20,217 nucleotides of DNA from Bacteroidales bacterium (GCA_004552395.1 SFOK01000022.1:1-20217); one strand, 5' to 3'; shown: positions 8,377 through 15,433, numbered from the stretch's first letter. Notes: generated from the sequence alone by a model not told the origin. A program made the numbers and translations.

Positions 8377-8544
8377 TTAGCCCTCGGTGATAGCACCGCT
8401 GGGGCAAACCTCTGCGCAGCTGCCGCAGCTGATGCAGGTGTCAGGATCGATGTGATAAATCTCGCCCTCTGAGATAGCCTCTACGGGGCAAACGGGCTGG
8501 CAGGTGCCGCAAGCCACACAGTTGTCGCCAATTACGTATGCCAT
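8377..8544 (-). CDS. 2[4Fe-4S] ferredoxin
   Basis: A short gene reading ATG at 8542-8544 to TAA at 8377-8379 and encoding 55 residues. It has two complete CxxCxxCxxxCP cluster motifs: Cys9, 12, 15, 19 (CVACGTCQPVCP) and Cys37, 40, 43, 47 (CISCGSCAEVCP). These bind two [4Fe-4S] clusters in clostridial-type ferredoxins, low-potential electron carriers in the cytoplasm for enzymes such as pyruvate:ferredoxin oxidoreductase and hydrogenases. Length is typical. It appears to be a single-gene unit: its own promoter at 8668-8699, a leader of about 117 bases and a terminator 26 bases after the stop. Its electron partners are not in this window. Confidence 0.96.
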   Translation of the reverse strand: MAYVIGDNCVACGTCQPVCPVEAISEGEIYHIDPDTCISCGSCAEVCPSGAITEG

Positions 8545-8667
8545 AATGGTATAAGTTAAAAAAGTTATTAGTTATTGAATTGAGTTGTTGGTCATTATAG
8601 CGGTGCCTTCGGAGCCTGCGGCGGCTCTTCAGGACCAGCAAATCGCCTTGTGCGGCGAAGTGCGATG

Positions 8668-8699
8668 CAAAATTAGCGATAGAATTTGGAATCGCCAAC
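8668..8699 (-). promoter_or_regulatory. Promoter of the ferredoxin gene
   Basis: The minus strand has a -33 element GTTG (8696-8699), exactly 20 bp, and then TAATTTTG (8668-8675), a perfect TAnnTTTG. An 11-bp direct repeat (minus strand GATTCCAAATT) lies in the spacer (8683-8693) and again upstream (8721-8731), flanking a 6-bp dyad at 8703-8720, so regulation is possible. Confidence 0.72.
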
Positions 8700-8773
8700 G
8701 GCTTCGGGGTAAATCCCGAAAATTTGGAATCAGTCTAAACAAATTCGGCTATGCGGTTCCGGGAGATGCCGTT

Positions 8774-9301
8774 TTATTTCTTAGGCGCTTTTTTGGGAGC
8801 TTTGTTCTTGCAGCCCGACTTATGGTGTTTGCCGCAGTTGGCTTTCTGGTTAGCGCAGTTGGCCTTCTGGTTGCCGCAGTTGGCTTTCTGGTTAGCGCAG
8901 TTGGCCTTCTGGTTGCCGCAGTTGGCTTTCTGGTTAGCGCAGTCTGCCTTGTGGCTGTTAGCGCAGTTGGCTTTCTGGTTAGCGCAGTTGGCTTTCTGGT
9001 TAGCGCAGTTGGCCTTCTGGTTGCCGCAGTTGGCTTTCTGGTTGCCGCAGTTGGCCTTCTGGTTAGCGCAGCTGGCCTTCTGGTTAGCGCAATCGGCTTT
9101 GATGCAGTCAGCCTGATTTTTGGTGCAGTCGGCCTGACAGTTGAGTGTGGCATCGGCTTTCTTTGAGGCCTTTGAGTCGGCGGCTTTGACTGTCTGAACT
9201 TTTGCGGCAGCTTTTTTCGCTGGTGCCGCTTTTGTTGTCTGGGCTGATGCGCCTGCCGCGCATAGTGCGAGCGCAAGGCTCATGAAAATAAATCTCTTCA
9301 T
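8774..9301 (-). CDS. Secreted cysteine heptad-repeat protein, unknown function
   Basis: I do not recognise this family. The 175-residue product starts with a signal peptide (MKRFIFMSLALALCAAGASA, cut likely before Gln21). Next comes a Lys/Ala-rich segment (21-50), then a Cys-repeat region: twelve units end in Cys with the pattern ANQKANC or GNQKANC (one ends in ASC and one is the 8-residue ANSHKADC), preceded by looser units (QADC, TKNQADC, IKADC). The tail holds GKHHKSGC and ends in Lys/Pro repeats. The mature part has 17 Cys, almost all exactly seven residues apart, and is strongly basic. Such spacing could give a disulphide- or metal-cross-linked rod; this is inference. The signal Cys has Leu before it, a poor lipobox, so a lipoprotein is less likely. 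It is divergent from tpx, with a 184-bp shared upstream region. Confidence 0.8.
   Translation of the reverse strand: MKRFIFMSLALALCAAGASAQTTKAAPAKKAAAKVQTVKAADSKASKKADATLNCQADCTKNQADCIKADCANQKASCANQKANCGNQKANCGNQKANCANQKANCANQKANCANSHKADCANQKANCGNQKANCANQKANCGNQKANCANQKANCGKHHKSGCKNKAPKKAPKK
8834..9093 (-). repeat. 21-bp tandem repeat array inside the Cys-repeat gene
   Basis: About twelve copies of a 21-bp unit, each encoding Cys-(Ala/Gly)-Asn-Gln-Lys-Ala-Asn. Copies are nearly identical and alternate mainly between Ala (GCT) and Gly (GGC) after Cys and between AAA/AAG-type third positions. One 24-bp unit near 8941-8964 (encoding ANSHKADC) interrupts the register. Because 21 is a multiple of three and the unit lacks stops in several frames, other frames also stay open; these are not genes. 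Unit number is likely to vary between strains. Confidence 0.9.
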
Positions 9302-9390
9302 AATGATAATGGTTTTGTCTCAAGGGATGTTAAGCAAACGGTGCCGGGTGCCGGAAATCCCCGGCAGAGCTCCGATTGCGAATCTCTCTG

Positions 9391-9398
9391 CAAAAATA
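9391..9398 (-). promoter_or_regulatory. -7 box for the Cys-repeat gene
   Basis: Minus-strand TATTTTTG matches TAnnTTTG exactly. The only upstream TTG (9414-9416) is 15 bp away, shorter than the 20 bp seen at the other promoters in this window, so the -33 assignment is doubtful. A start near 9384 would leave a leader of about 80 bases. Confidence 0.45.
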
Positions 9399-9431
9399 CA
9401 AAAAAATTCCGAACAATTCCGCAGACGGATT

Positions 9432-9449
9432 GTTTCTATACAAAGAAAC
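9432..9449. promoter_or_regulatory. Candidate operator dyad upstream of tpx
   Basis: A perfect 6-bp inverted repeat, GTTTCT and AGAAAC with six bases between, centred about 45 bp upstream of the tpx start in the region shared with the Cys-repeat gene. Its position suits a regulator of tpx or of both genes. The regulator is unknown. Confidence 0.35.
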
Positions 9450-9485
9450 TAATGCTCTAATCTTAGAATACCCGAAAAATACTCT

Positions 9486-9983
9486 ATGGAAACTACACTT
9501 ATAGGTGCGCTCGAAGTGCACACCAACGGCACCCTTCCCAAAGCCGGCACACAAGCTCCCGAATTTTCGCTCGTAGCACGCGACCTCTCCGAGTTCCGTC
9601 TCAAGGATTTTCGCGGCAAACGTGTGGTCCTCAACATCTTTCCAAGCCTTGATACCGAAGTGTGCGCCATGAGTGTGCGCCGATTCAACGAGGAGGCATC
9701 CCGTCTTAAAGACACGGTCGTGATCTGTGCTTCCATGGATCTTCCCTTCGCGCAAGCCCGCTTCTGCGCCGCCAACGACATTGAGAATGTGATGGTGGGA
9801 TCAGCTTTCCGCAGCGAACTCGGCCAGGCTTACGGCATTCAGATGGAAGATGGCCCCCTCAAAGGTCTTCTGGCCCGCTGCCTTGTTGTGATCGACAGGG
9901 ACGGCACGGTGATGGGCTCATCGTTCAATAACGTGCTCACGGAAGAACCCGACTATTCTTTCGTAGAGAAGCTTCTGAAATAG
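9486..9983 (+). CDS. tpx: Thiol peroxidase (atypical 2-Cys peroxiredoxin)
   Basis: A 165-residue Tpx enzyme that reduces hydrogen peroxide and alkyl hydroperoxides, usually recycled by thioredoxin. The peroxidatic Cys60 is in FPSLDTEVCAMSVRRFN and the resolving Cys94 in LPFAQARFC, both close to the E. coli Tpx positions 61 and 95; Thr57 of the PxxxT/SxxC-type site is present. Length is normal. It has no signal peptide, so it is expected in the cytoplasm. It is the only complete plus-strand gene here, divergent from the Cys-repeat gene. A perfect 6-bp dyad lies at 9432-9449 upstream. Downstream, about 180 bases with two hairpins precede a strong terminator. An extra Cys81 is present. Confidence 0.95.
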   Translation: METTLIGALEVHTNGTLPKAGTQAPEFSLVARDLSEFRLKDFRGKRVVLNIFPSLDTEVCAMSVRRFNEEASRLKDTVVICASMDLPFAQARFCAANDIENVMVGSAFRSELGQAYGIQMEDGPLKGLLARCLVVIDRDGTVMGSSFNNVLTEEPDYSFVEKLLK

Positions 9984-10380
9984 ACTTATTTGTTCCGGAT
10001 AGAACGGACGGACCGAGGCTTTTTATCCATCGGCCTTACCGTAGCGTCCTCTCCGCGGATTTGCGCCCGTGTGCGGCGCATCGTTCCGGACACCGCAAGG
10101 TCCGGTCAAAGAATGGTAGAATAAAAAATACTGGATAGATGGATAGATAATTATTTGTTTGGAAGGCTCCATCCGTGATTGGACAGAGCCTTCTTTTTTT
10201 TGGCCCCGACGCGATGAAATTGTCAGGTCAGGGCCGGTATTGCGTAAAAAGATCTGCTATTCACCCGCTCCGTCGCGGAGAAGGTGATGACGCTTCCTCT
10301 TGCTGAGGATTCAGTGTCGGACCGGCCTCTGACGGCTGTCCGTGAAGACCGGCAGGGGGTAATCCGCCGTCAGGCCCGGG
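9984..10380. other. Intergenic region: structured tpx 3' region and space before the AraC gene end
   Basis: No coding region is seen. The first part carries hairpins at 10062-10080 (TGCGCC / GGCGCA) and 10086-10105 (CCGGAC / GTCCGG) and ends in the terminator at 10162-10201. Just before that terminator, GATAGAT-type short repeats occur at about 10132-10151. Further right, an imperfect 9-bp stem spans about 10202-10235, and an 8-bp perfect dyad (10329-10336 with 10366-10373, plus an outer 3 bp) lies just 3' of the AraC gene on the minus strand but without a T-run. Confidence 0.6.
10162..10201 (+). terminator. Intrinsic terminator downstream of tpx
   Basis: A perfect 8-bp stem, GAAGGCTC (10162-10169) with GAGCCTTC (10186-10193), with further partial pairing inside, is followed by eight T. 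It lies 178 bases after the tpx stop, so the tpx transcript would carry a long structured 3' region unless a separate small RNA starts in between. Confidence 0.82.
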
Positions 10381-11271
10381 TTATTTCTTGCGGGCGCGGA
10401 ATTCGGTGGGGGAGTAGCCGGTGAGATGCTTAAAGTATTTTCCGAAGAACGACTGGTTGGCGAAGTTGAGGCGCGAGGCTATCTCCTGGATTGTGAGGTC
10501 CGTGCTGCTCAGAAGCACCTTGGCTTCCATGATCACATAATTCTCAATCCATTCGCCCGCGGTGCGTCCGCTCGTCTCCTTCACCACGGCCGACAGATGT
10601 TTCGGGGTGATGCAGAGCTGATTGGCATAAAAGCCGACCTGGCGTTCCTTCTTGAAATTCTCGCACACTGTGATGATGAAGCGCGCCATGATCTCCTCCT
10701 TGCGGGTGTTGCGCACCCGGACCAGATCGTCGTGGGAGTTGCGTATATCCATCATCTCGAAGAGGGCGGCCTGCAGCACACAGAGCACTTTCTGCTTCAG
10801 GAACGGAGTGGACGGCCCCTGCAGTTTCTCCTTCAGGAAATGGTAAAAGCTGAGAAGTCCGTGTGCTTCGCAGTCGGTGAGCTGGCAGACCGGTTCCAGT
10901 CTGTTCACCATGATCAGTGGCAGCAGGTCGGTGAGCTTGGGGAGAATGTTCTCCACCACACGGAGCGAGCACACCAGCACGTGGCATCGTGTCTCCGGAG
11001 CGCTCACGCAAGAGTTGAGGTAGTTCTGGGGCTGGATCACTATGAGGCTGTTGGGCCTCACTTCGTAGGTCTTTAGGTCGATCCCGAGCGTGCAGTGGCC
11101 CTCGGTGCATATGATGATAGCCATCGCATCGAGGCGGATAGGCGTATTGGTGAGCTGTGTGCTCGGCTCGAACGAGTCGAAAGCTATGATCTCCTGCTCA
11201 AGATTCACATTATTGGCAAAAGCAGCGATCTCTTCGAGGGTTACAAGTTTATCGGTTATGGCCTGTGTCAT
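10381..11271 (-). CDS. AraC-family transcriptional regulator
   Basis: A 296-residue one-component regulator. Residues about 45-130 form an AraC-type cupin sensor region (IIICTEGHCTLGIDLKTYEV, then NSLIVIQP). Residues about 190-296 are the double helix-turn-helix DNA-binding domain: YANQLCITPKHLSAVVKETS is the first helix pair, and TIQEIASRLNFANQSFFGKY with TGYSPTEFRARK the second and the family signature. Cytoplasmic. The ligand and targets are unknown. The gene stands alone between the helicase gene and the convergent tpx unit, with its own promoter (11510-11541) and a leader of about 230 bases holding several hairpins. A strong dyad lies directly after the stop. It could act on its own gene or elsewhere; nothing here shows the target. 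Confidence 0.92.
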   Translation of the reverse strand: MTQAITDKLVTLEEIAAFANNVNLEQEIIAFDSFEPSTQLTNTPIRLDAMAIIICTEGHCTLGIDLKTYEVRPNSLIVIQPQNYLNSCVSAPETRCHVLVCSLRVVENILPKLTDLLPLIMVNRLEPVCQLTDCEAHGLLSFYHFLKEKLQGPSTPFLKQKVLCVLQAALFEMMDIRNSHDDLVRVRNTRKEEIMARFIITVCENFKKERQVGFYANQLCITPKHLSAVVKETSGRTAGEWIENYVIMEAKVLLSSTDLTIQEIASRLNFANQSFFGKYFKHLTGYSPTEFRARKK

Positions 11272-11672
11272 AATTGCGACATGAAATGAAACTCTGAAAG
11301 AGCGTTCAAAAGATGCGTCCCCTTTGGACGCGACTCCTTTGTCGCTCTCGTCATAAAGGATAGAATGTATAGATAATTTTTTCTATCAGTATTAGCCTTT
11401 CAAGAAAAGAGAGCTGAAAAAGCGAGGAGATTGGGAGAGTGTAAAAAATTGATAATCTGTGTTTAGGCTCTCCGGATGCGTAAACGGAGCTTCGTCCGGA
11501 TGACTGACGCAAAATTAATAAACTATCAGCAAGTTTCCAAATTTTTTCGGGTAATTTTATCTCGGTTCGTGCCGGAATCTTTGTGCCGGAAATCTTAATT
11601 TTTTGTTCTGTTTTTCTTATTTTATTTTCTCTTCGGGCCCCGGTTTGCGCTTACTGTGAGGGGCTCCGGTGG
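11272..11672 (-). other. Intergenic region with promoter and long structured leader of the AraC gene
   Basis: No gene is seen. On the minus strand it contains, in transcript order: the promoter (11541-11510); a TCCGGATG direct repeat (11495-11502 and 11471-11478); an AT-rich 7-bp dyad (11359-11365 with 11381-11387); then two adjacent perfect hairpins at 11330-11345 (5 bp) and 11315-11331 (6 bp), whose transcript loops read AAAGGA and AAAGG. The helicase gene ends at 11673 with no clear terminator. Confidence 0.65.
11510..11541 (-). promoter_or_regulatory. Promoter of the AraC-family gene
   Basis: Minus strand: -33 TTTG (11538-11541), exactly 20 bp, then TAATTTTG (11510-11517), a perfect Bacteroidetes -7 box. 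Transcription would begin near 11503, about 230 bases ahead of the start codon. Confidence 0.78.
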
Positions 11673-14600
11673 TCAATCTATCCGCAGCGCCACCGGCTGC
11701 AATGTCTCGTCGTCGGGGATATAAAGCAGCCAGCCCTCCACGTGACGCCGCTCTCCGGTGTGCTCGAGGTGATGGCACATCAGGGCCATATAGTTGCGCA
11801 GCTGTTCTCGGTATCTGCGCGCCGACTCCGGCGAGCCGGTCTTGTAGTCGATCACGGTCAGGGTCTCTCCGTCGTCCGTCATGCGGTCGGGACGGTAAGA
11901 GTCGCCGTTGCCGCAGAATATGTCGCGCTCGCTGATCACTTTCACACCCTGTGCGAACCAGGGCAGCGCCTCGTCCAGATCCATAGCCTCGCCTATGCGC
12001 CGGCTCAGCCGCTCGCTCTCCGCGGCCGATATGCGGCCATCGATGCGGAAGCGCCGCAGAATCTTCTCCTTGTCCTCCCGGGTGCGGATCATACGCATGA
12101 TGTCGTGGATAAGTATGCCGCGCTCTCTGGGGCTCTTGGCACCGAAGAGGAACGCCGGCCGCTCCTCCCCGGCGTCGCCGCCTTTGCTCTTGGCGGTGGA
12201 GGAGGGGGCGCCGCTCTTGTCGCCCGAGCCGGTGAGCACTCTCAGCTTCGGCATGGGCGCGTTCACATAATAGTCTTTGATCAGAACCTGTACGTTGCCG
12301 GCGTTGTCATCGTCGTCCTTTTTGCCGTCGGAGGAGGCGTCAGCCTTTTTCTCGGCAGTGGGCGCGACGAGCGCCTCGGGCTCGCCGTAGGTGAAGCACT
12401 CCTCTCCGGCGCCAAGCGACAGAGTGCCGAAGCCCGCGTCGCTGTAGCCTTTCAGCAGCGGGAGGAGAAGGTCCGGGAAATCGCCTTTGTCGGGCGAGGA
12501 GTATTTACCTTTCTTCTTATCTGCCGAGAGGGCGCCGGCGTTGATGAACAGCATACGCTCCGGACGCGTGAAGGCCACATACGCCTTGTTGAGCTGATCG
12601 ATACGGCTGCGGTCGTACTCCTCGAGATATTCCCGGGCGTAATAGGAGCCGGCGAGCACATCGTGGTCCGTGACCGACAGCGGTATGTAAGGGGGCATGA
12701 TGCGCGGGTCCTTCACATCTGCCGGGTCCGGCTTTACCCAGATGAGAGTCTGGTCGCGATGTCCTATGTCGATATTCCAGAGCCCCGGCACAATCACGAC
12801 GGGGAACTCCAGACCTTTGGATTTGTGGATCGTCATCACGGTGACGGCGTCGTTCTCCTTCGGCGACGCCACGGTCACCTTCTTCTTGTTGCTGCCCCAC
12901 CATTTCAGAAACGAGGGGGCATCGGCCGTGTAACTGTCGCAATAGTCGAGCACGGCGTCCATGAAGGCCGATATGTAGGCGGCGTCCTTCTGCCGCAGAT
13001 CCTCCGGCACGAAGCGGCTCACGGCGGCGTCCACAAGCGCCGGCAGCGAGACCACAGGCATGGCGCGAAGCATGCTCTCGATCTCCGGGGCCGGCACGGC
13101 GTGCTCCAGTTCGCGGCGGTCTACCTGCGTGATGTCGATGTCGCCGCGGCCCCTGCGCAGCACATGGTACATGAACTCGAGCTCCTCGGGGCTCAGCGGC
13201 TGCTTCCGGAGCTTCCCCTCGTCGTCCGGCTGCTCACCTTTGGCGTCGGTGCTCCCGGCTATCACGGTGAGCACGGCCAGTATTATCTTCACAGCCACCG
13301 AGTCCTTCACCATGAGGGCCTCGTCGCTCATGATCTCGAATGGCACGAATCCGGCGTCGTCCTTATGATCCGAGTTGTAGGCGAGCAGCGACTCGATCAC
13401 ATCGTGGCAACTTCTGTTCACGTTGCAGAGCACGGCTATATCCCTCTGCCGCCACCCTTGCGCGAGCAGCCCGGCTATCATCTCGCCCAGCGAGGCTGTG
13501 AACTCATTTTCTTTCCGGAAACTGATGCGGACGCAGCCTCTCAGGTCCTTCTTGGCTATATTCTGCTTTATGTCGTGATAGACGGGCTTCATCGACCGGC
13601 GCCCCGGCTGTCCGGCGAGCCCGGCGTCGAGCTGCGCGGTCAGATCCTCGAACAGACGGTTGTTGAACTCCACTATCTCGCGGGCGCTTCGCCAGTTGGT
13701 GTTGGGTGTCGGGCGTGTGCGGTCCATCGTGGCGCTGAACTCCTTGTCCACACCTGAGGTGATCAGGTCGGGCTCGGCGTTGCGGAACCGGTAGATGCTC
13801 TGCTTGGCGTCGCCGATTATGAGGTTGTCGTTGCCGTCGCCCTCGGCATTGCGCAGAAGCGGCACGAGATTCTCCCACTGCATGAGCGAGGTGTCCTGAA
13901 ACTCGTCGATGAGGAAATGCTGCAGCAGTGTGCCCAGGCGCTCGAAGATGAACGGCACATCGTCGTCGCCTATGATATCGCGCAGTATGGTGTTGGTCTC
14001 GCTCAGCGGAAGCAGGTTGTTGTCGCGGCGGAACCCGGCTATGGAGTCCATTACGAGCGAAAGCACCTGCACGTAGTACAGTCGCCCCACGGCAGCTTCC
14101 CTGAGCGCCGCCAGACGCCGCCAGCGCCTCGCGGCCTCGCCGGCATGGCTCAGATCCTCCCTCACCGCCGGATAGCGCTGCTCCAGATCACTGGCTTTGC
14201 TCTTGCTGGCAACCTCTTTGTCGCCGAGGAAGACGCCAGATTCGAGATTCCCGGCCGTGGCTGAGGTGAGCTTCTTCGGCGGTTCATCGCCCGTGGCGTC
14301 GAGATACGATTGTATCACGGTCCACAGGCCGCGGGCAAGCACTTTTTCCGGCTCCGCGTCGGGGTAGAGAGCTCTGATATTGGTCTGAACCTTCCCGGCG
14401 GCGACCCTACATTCGTTGGCCAGACGGCGTATTCCGGTGCGGTAATGCACGTTCACGGCGCGGTAATACTCGTCGAAACACTGGCTGCCGCTCATCCCGG
14501 TTCCGTTCCGGTCCTTGTCGGCGAAATAATCGAGCAGCTCGCGCAGCTTCTGCTTGAAACTCTCGGCCGACGCGCTCTTCACTATGCCGAGCAGTTCGCT

Positions 14601-15326
14601 GTAAGGCGTGCCGCTGAAGTTGGAGTCGGAGTCATTGCCGGAAGCGCCTTCCATCACGTCCCATTTCAGGTTGTCGGCCATACGCTCGCTGACAAATTTG
14701 CTGACCCATTTCGCGGCGCCGTGGCTCGAGGTGTCCTTTCGGTTCACGCTCGAAAGCGTCTCGTTCACACCCATGGTGTGCAGAAAATCGTCGTCGAGCT
14801 CCAGACGGAAATTGTCGTTGAGCCGGAGCTCATAGGCGAAAGTGCGCAGCACAAGCTGGAAAAACGAGTCGATCGTGGATATGTTGAAGTCGGAATAGCC
14901 GTTGAGCAGCTCCCGCAGACCCGCGCGGCAGGTGGCCTGCAGCATCTCGGCCGTGACCGGCTCACCCTTCGGACCGTAGAACTCGCGCAGAAAATCGGCC
15001 TGATAGTCGGGAGCTTTGGCCAATCGCTTCCCTTTGGCGTCGACACAGTAACCGCGGGCCAGGTCAGCGAGCTTTTTCACGATACGGTCCTTCATCTCGT
15101 TGGTGGCCTTGTTGGTAAACGTGATGGCGAGGATATGGCTTTGCGAACCGGTGAGCTCCGCCGGAGTACGCAGATAATAATGCTTCACCACCCCGTTGAC
15201 CGTCTTTTCGTCCTGGCGGGCTTGCGAAGGATCCACCGTCACAAGGCGGGTGATAAGGTCTCTGATATAAGTCTTGGCGAGCTGAAAAGTCTTTCCCGAG
15301 CCGGCCGATGCGCGCTGTAAATCCAT
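11673..15326 (-). CDS. AddA/RecB-like UvrD-family helicase-nuclease
   Basis: A 1217-residue DNA helicase with a C-terminal nuclease, expected to process double-strand ends for recombination. Start at ATG 15324-15326, which begins MDLQRASAGSGKTFQLAKTY and places the Walker A motif (GSGKT, Lys12) at the very N-terminus as usual for AddA/RecB; the longer frame upstream is unrelated. Superfamily 1 motifs follow: DEFQDTS (about 474), IGDAKQSIYRFR (about 504), TIHKSKGLEFPVVIVPG (about 830) and YVAFTRPERMLFI (about 912). After an acidic/Ser-rich linker, the PD-(D/E)xK nuclease has ERGILIHDIM (about 1068), VIDYKTG (about 1157) and a following YREQLRNY. All key residues are present. The usual partner AddB is not in this window. 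A same-strand SUI1 gene lies 220 bp upstream; the helicase has its own likely promoter. Confidence 0.93.
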   Translation of the reverse strand: MDLQRASAGSGKTFQLAKTYIRDLITRLVTVDPSQARQDEKTVNGVVKHYYLRTPAELTGSQSHILAITFTNKATNEMKDRIVKKLADLARGYCVDAKGKRLAKAPDYQADFLREFYGPKGEPVTAEMLQATCRAGLRELLNGYSDFNISTIDSFFQLVLRTFAYELRLNDNFRLELDDDFLHTMGVNETLSSVNRKDTSSHGAAKWVSKFVSERMADNLKWDVMEGASGNDSDSNFSGTPYSELLGIVKSASAESFKQKLRELLDYFADKDRNGTGMSGSQCFDEYYRAVNVHYRTGIRRLANECRVAAGKVQTNIRALYPDAEPEKVLARGLWTVIQSYLDATGDEPPKKLTSATAGNLESGVFLGDKEVASKSKASDLEQRYPAVREDLSHAGEAARRWRRLAALREAAVGRLYYVQVLSLVMDSIAGFRRDNNLLPLSETNTILRDIIGDDDVPFIFERLGTLLQHFLIDEFQDTSLMQWENLVPLLRNAEGDGNDNLIIGDAKQSIYRFRNAEPDLITSGVDKEFSATMDRTRPTPNTNWRSAREIVEFNNRLFEDLTAQLDAGLAGQPGRRSMKPVYHDIKQNIAKKDLRGCVRISFRKENEFTASLGEMIAGLLAQGWRQRDIAVLCNVNRSCHDVIESLLAYNSDHKDDAGFVPFEIMSDEALMVKDSVAVKIILAVLTVIAGSTDAKGEQPDDEGKLRKQPLSPEELEFMYHVLRRGRGDIDITQVDRRELEHAVPAPEIESMLRAMPVVSLPALVDAAVSRFVPEDLRQKDAAYISAFMDAVLDYCDSYTADAPSFLKWWGSNKKKVTVASPKENDAVTVMTIHKSKGLEFPVVIVPGLWNIDIGHRDQTLIWVKPDPADVKDPRIMPPYIPLSVTDHDVLAGSYYAREYLEEYDRSRIDQLNKAYVAFTRPERMLFINAGALSADKKKGKYSSPDKGDFPDLLLPLLKGYSDAGFGTLSLGAGEECFTYGEPEALVAPTAEKKADASSDGKKDDDDNAGNVQVLIKDYYVNAPMPKLRVLTGSGDKSGAPSSTAKSKGGDAGEERPAFLFGAKSPRERGILIHDIMRMIRTREDKEKILRRFRIDGRISAAESERLSRRIGEAMDLDEALPWFAQGVKVISERDIFCGNGDSYRPDRMTDDGETLTVIDYKTGSPESARRYREQLRNYMALMCHHLEHTGERRHVEGWLLYIPDDETLQPVALRID

Positions 15327-15347
15327 AGTGAAAGCCCCTTCTTTTTG

Positions 15348-15377
15348 ACGGGTAATAACCCGTTTTAGTCGGGTTAT
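15348..15377 (-). promoter_or_regulatory. Mutually exclusive hairpins in the helicase leader
   Basis: Two stems share the same segment. Stem A pairs 15370-15377 with 15355-15362 (8 bp, perfect, 7-base loop). Stem B pairs 15358-15363 with 15348-15353 (6 bp, perfect, 4-base loop). They overlap at 15358-15362, so only one can form fully. Stem B ends 22 bases before the start codon. No T-run follows, so this is not a simple terminator; control of translation is possible. An AAGGGG run lies between stem B and the start. Confidence 0.45.
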
Positions 15378-15401
15378 AATCCCTCTTGGAGTATGTTTCT
15401 G

Positions 15402-15433
15402 CGAATTTACAAAAATTTCCACGCATCCCCAAA
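15402..15433 (-). promoter_or_regulatory. Promoter of the helicase gene
   Basis: Minus strand: -33 TTTG (15430-15433), 20 bp, then TAAATTCG (15402-15409), one mismatch to TAnnTTTG. The spacing equals that of the other promoters in this window. The leader would be about 70 bases and include the hairpins at 15348-15377. Confidence 0.6.

Noticed and set aside
8834..9093. Possible CRISPR array
   Set aside because: The 21-bp units are directly adjacent with no unique spacers and encode protein; there are no cas genes.
8585..9166. Plus-strand frames through the 21-bp repeats (hydrophobic repeat proteins)
   Set aside because: The repeat unit has no stops in several frames. Only the minus-strand frame has a signal peptide, a start after a -7 box and a regular Cys pattern.
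10324..10376. Terminator of the AraC gene
   Set aside because: The 8-bp dyad is strong, but the loop is about 29 bases and no T-run follows on the minus strand.
11583..13757. 724-codon plus-strand open frame
   Set aside because: It lies antisense to the helicase-nuclease gene, whose motifs are unmistakable. Its product is His/Arg/Leu-rich without domains; GC-rich third positions on the other strand keep it open.
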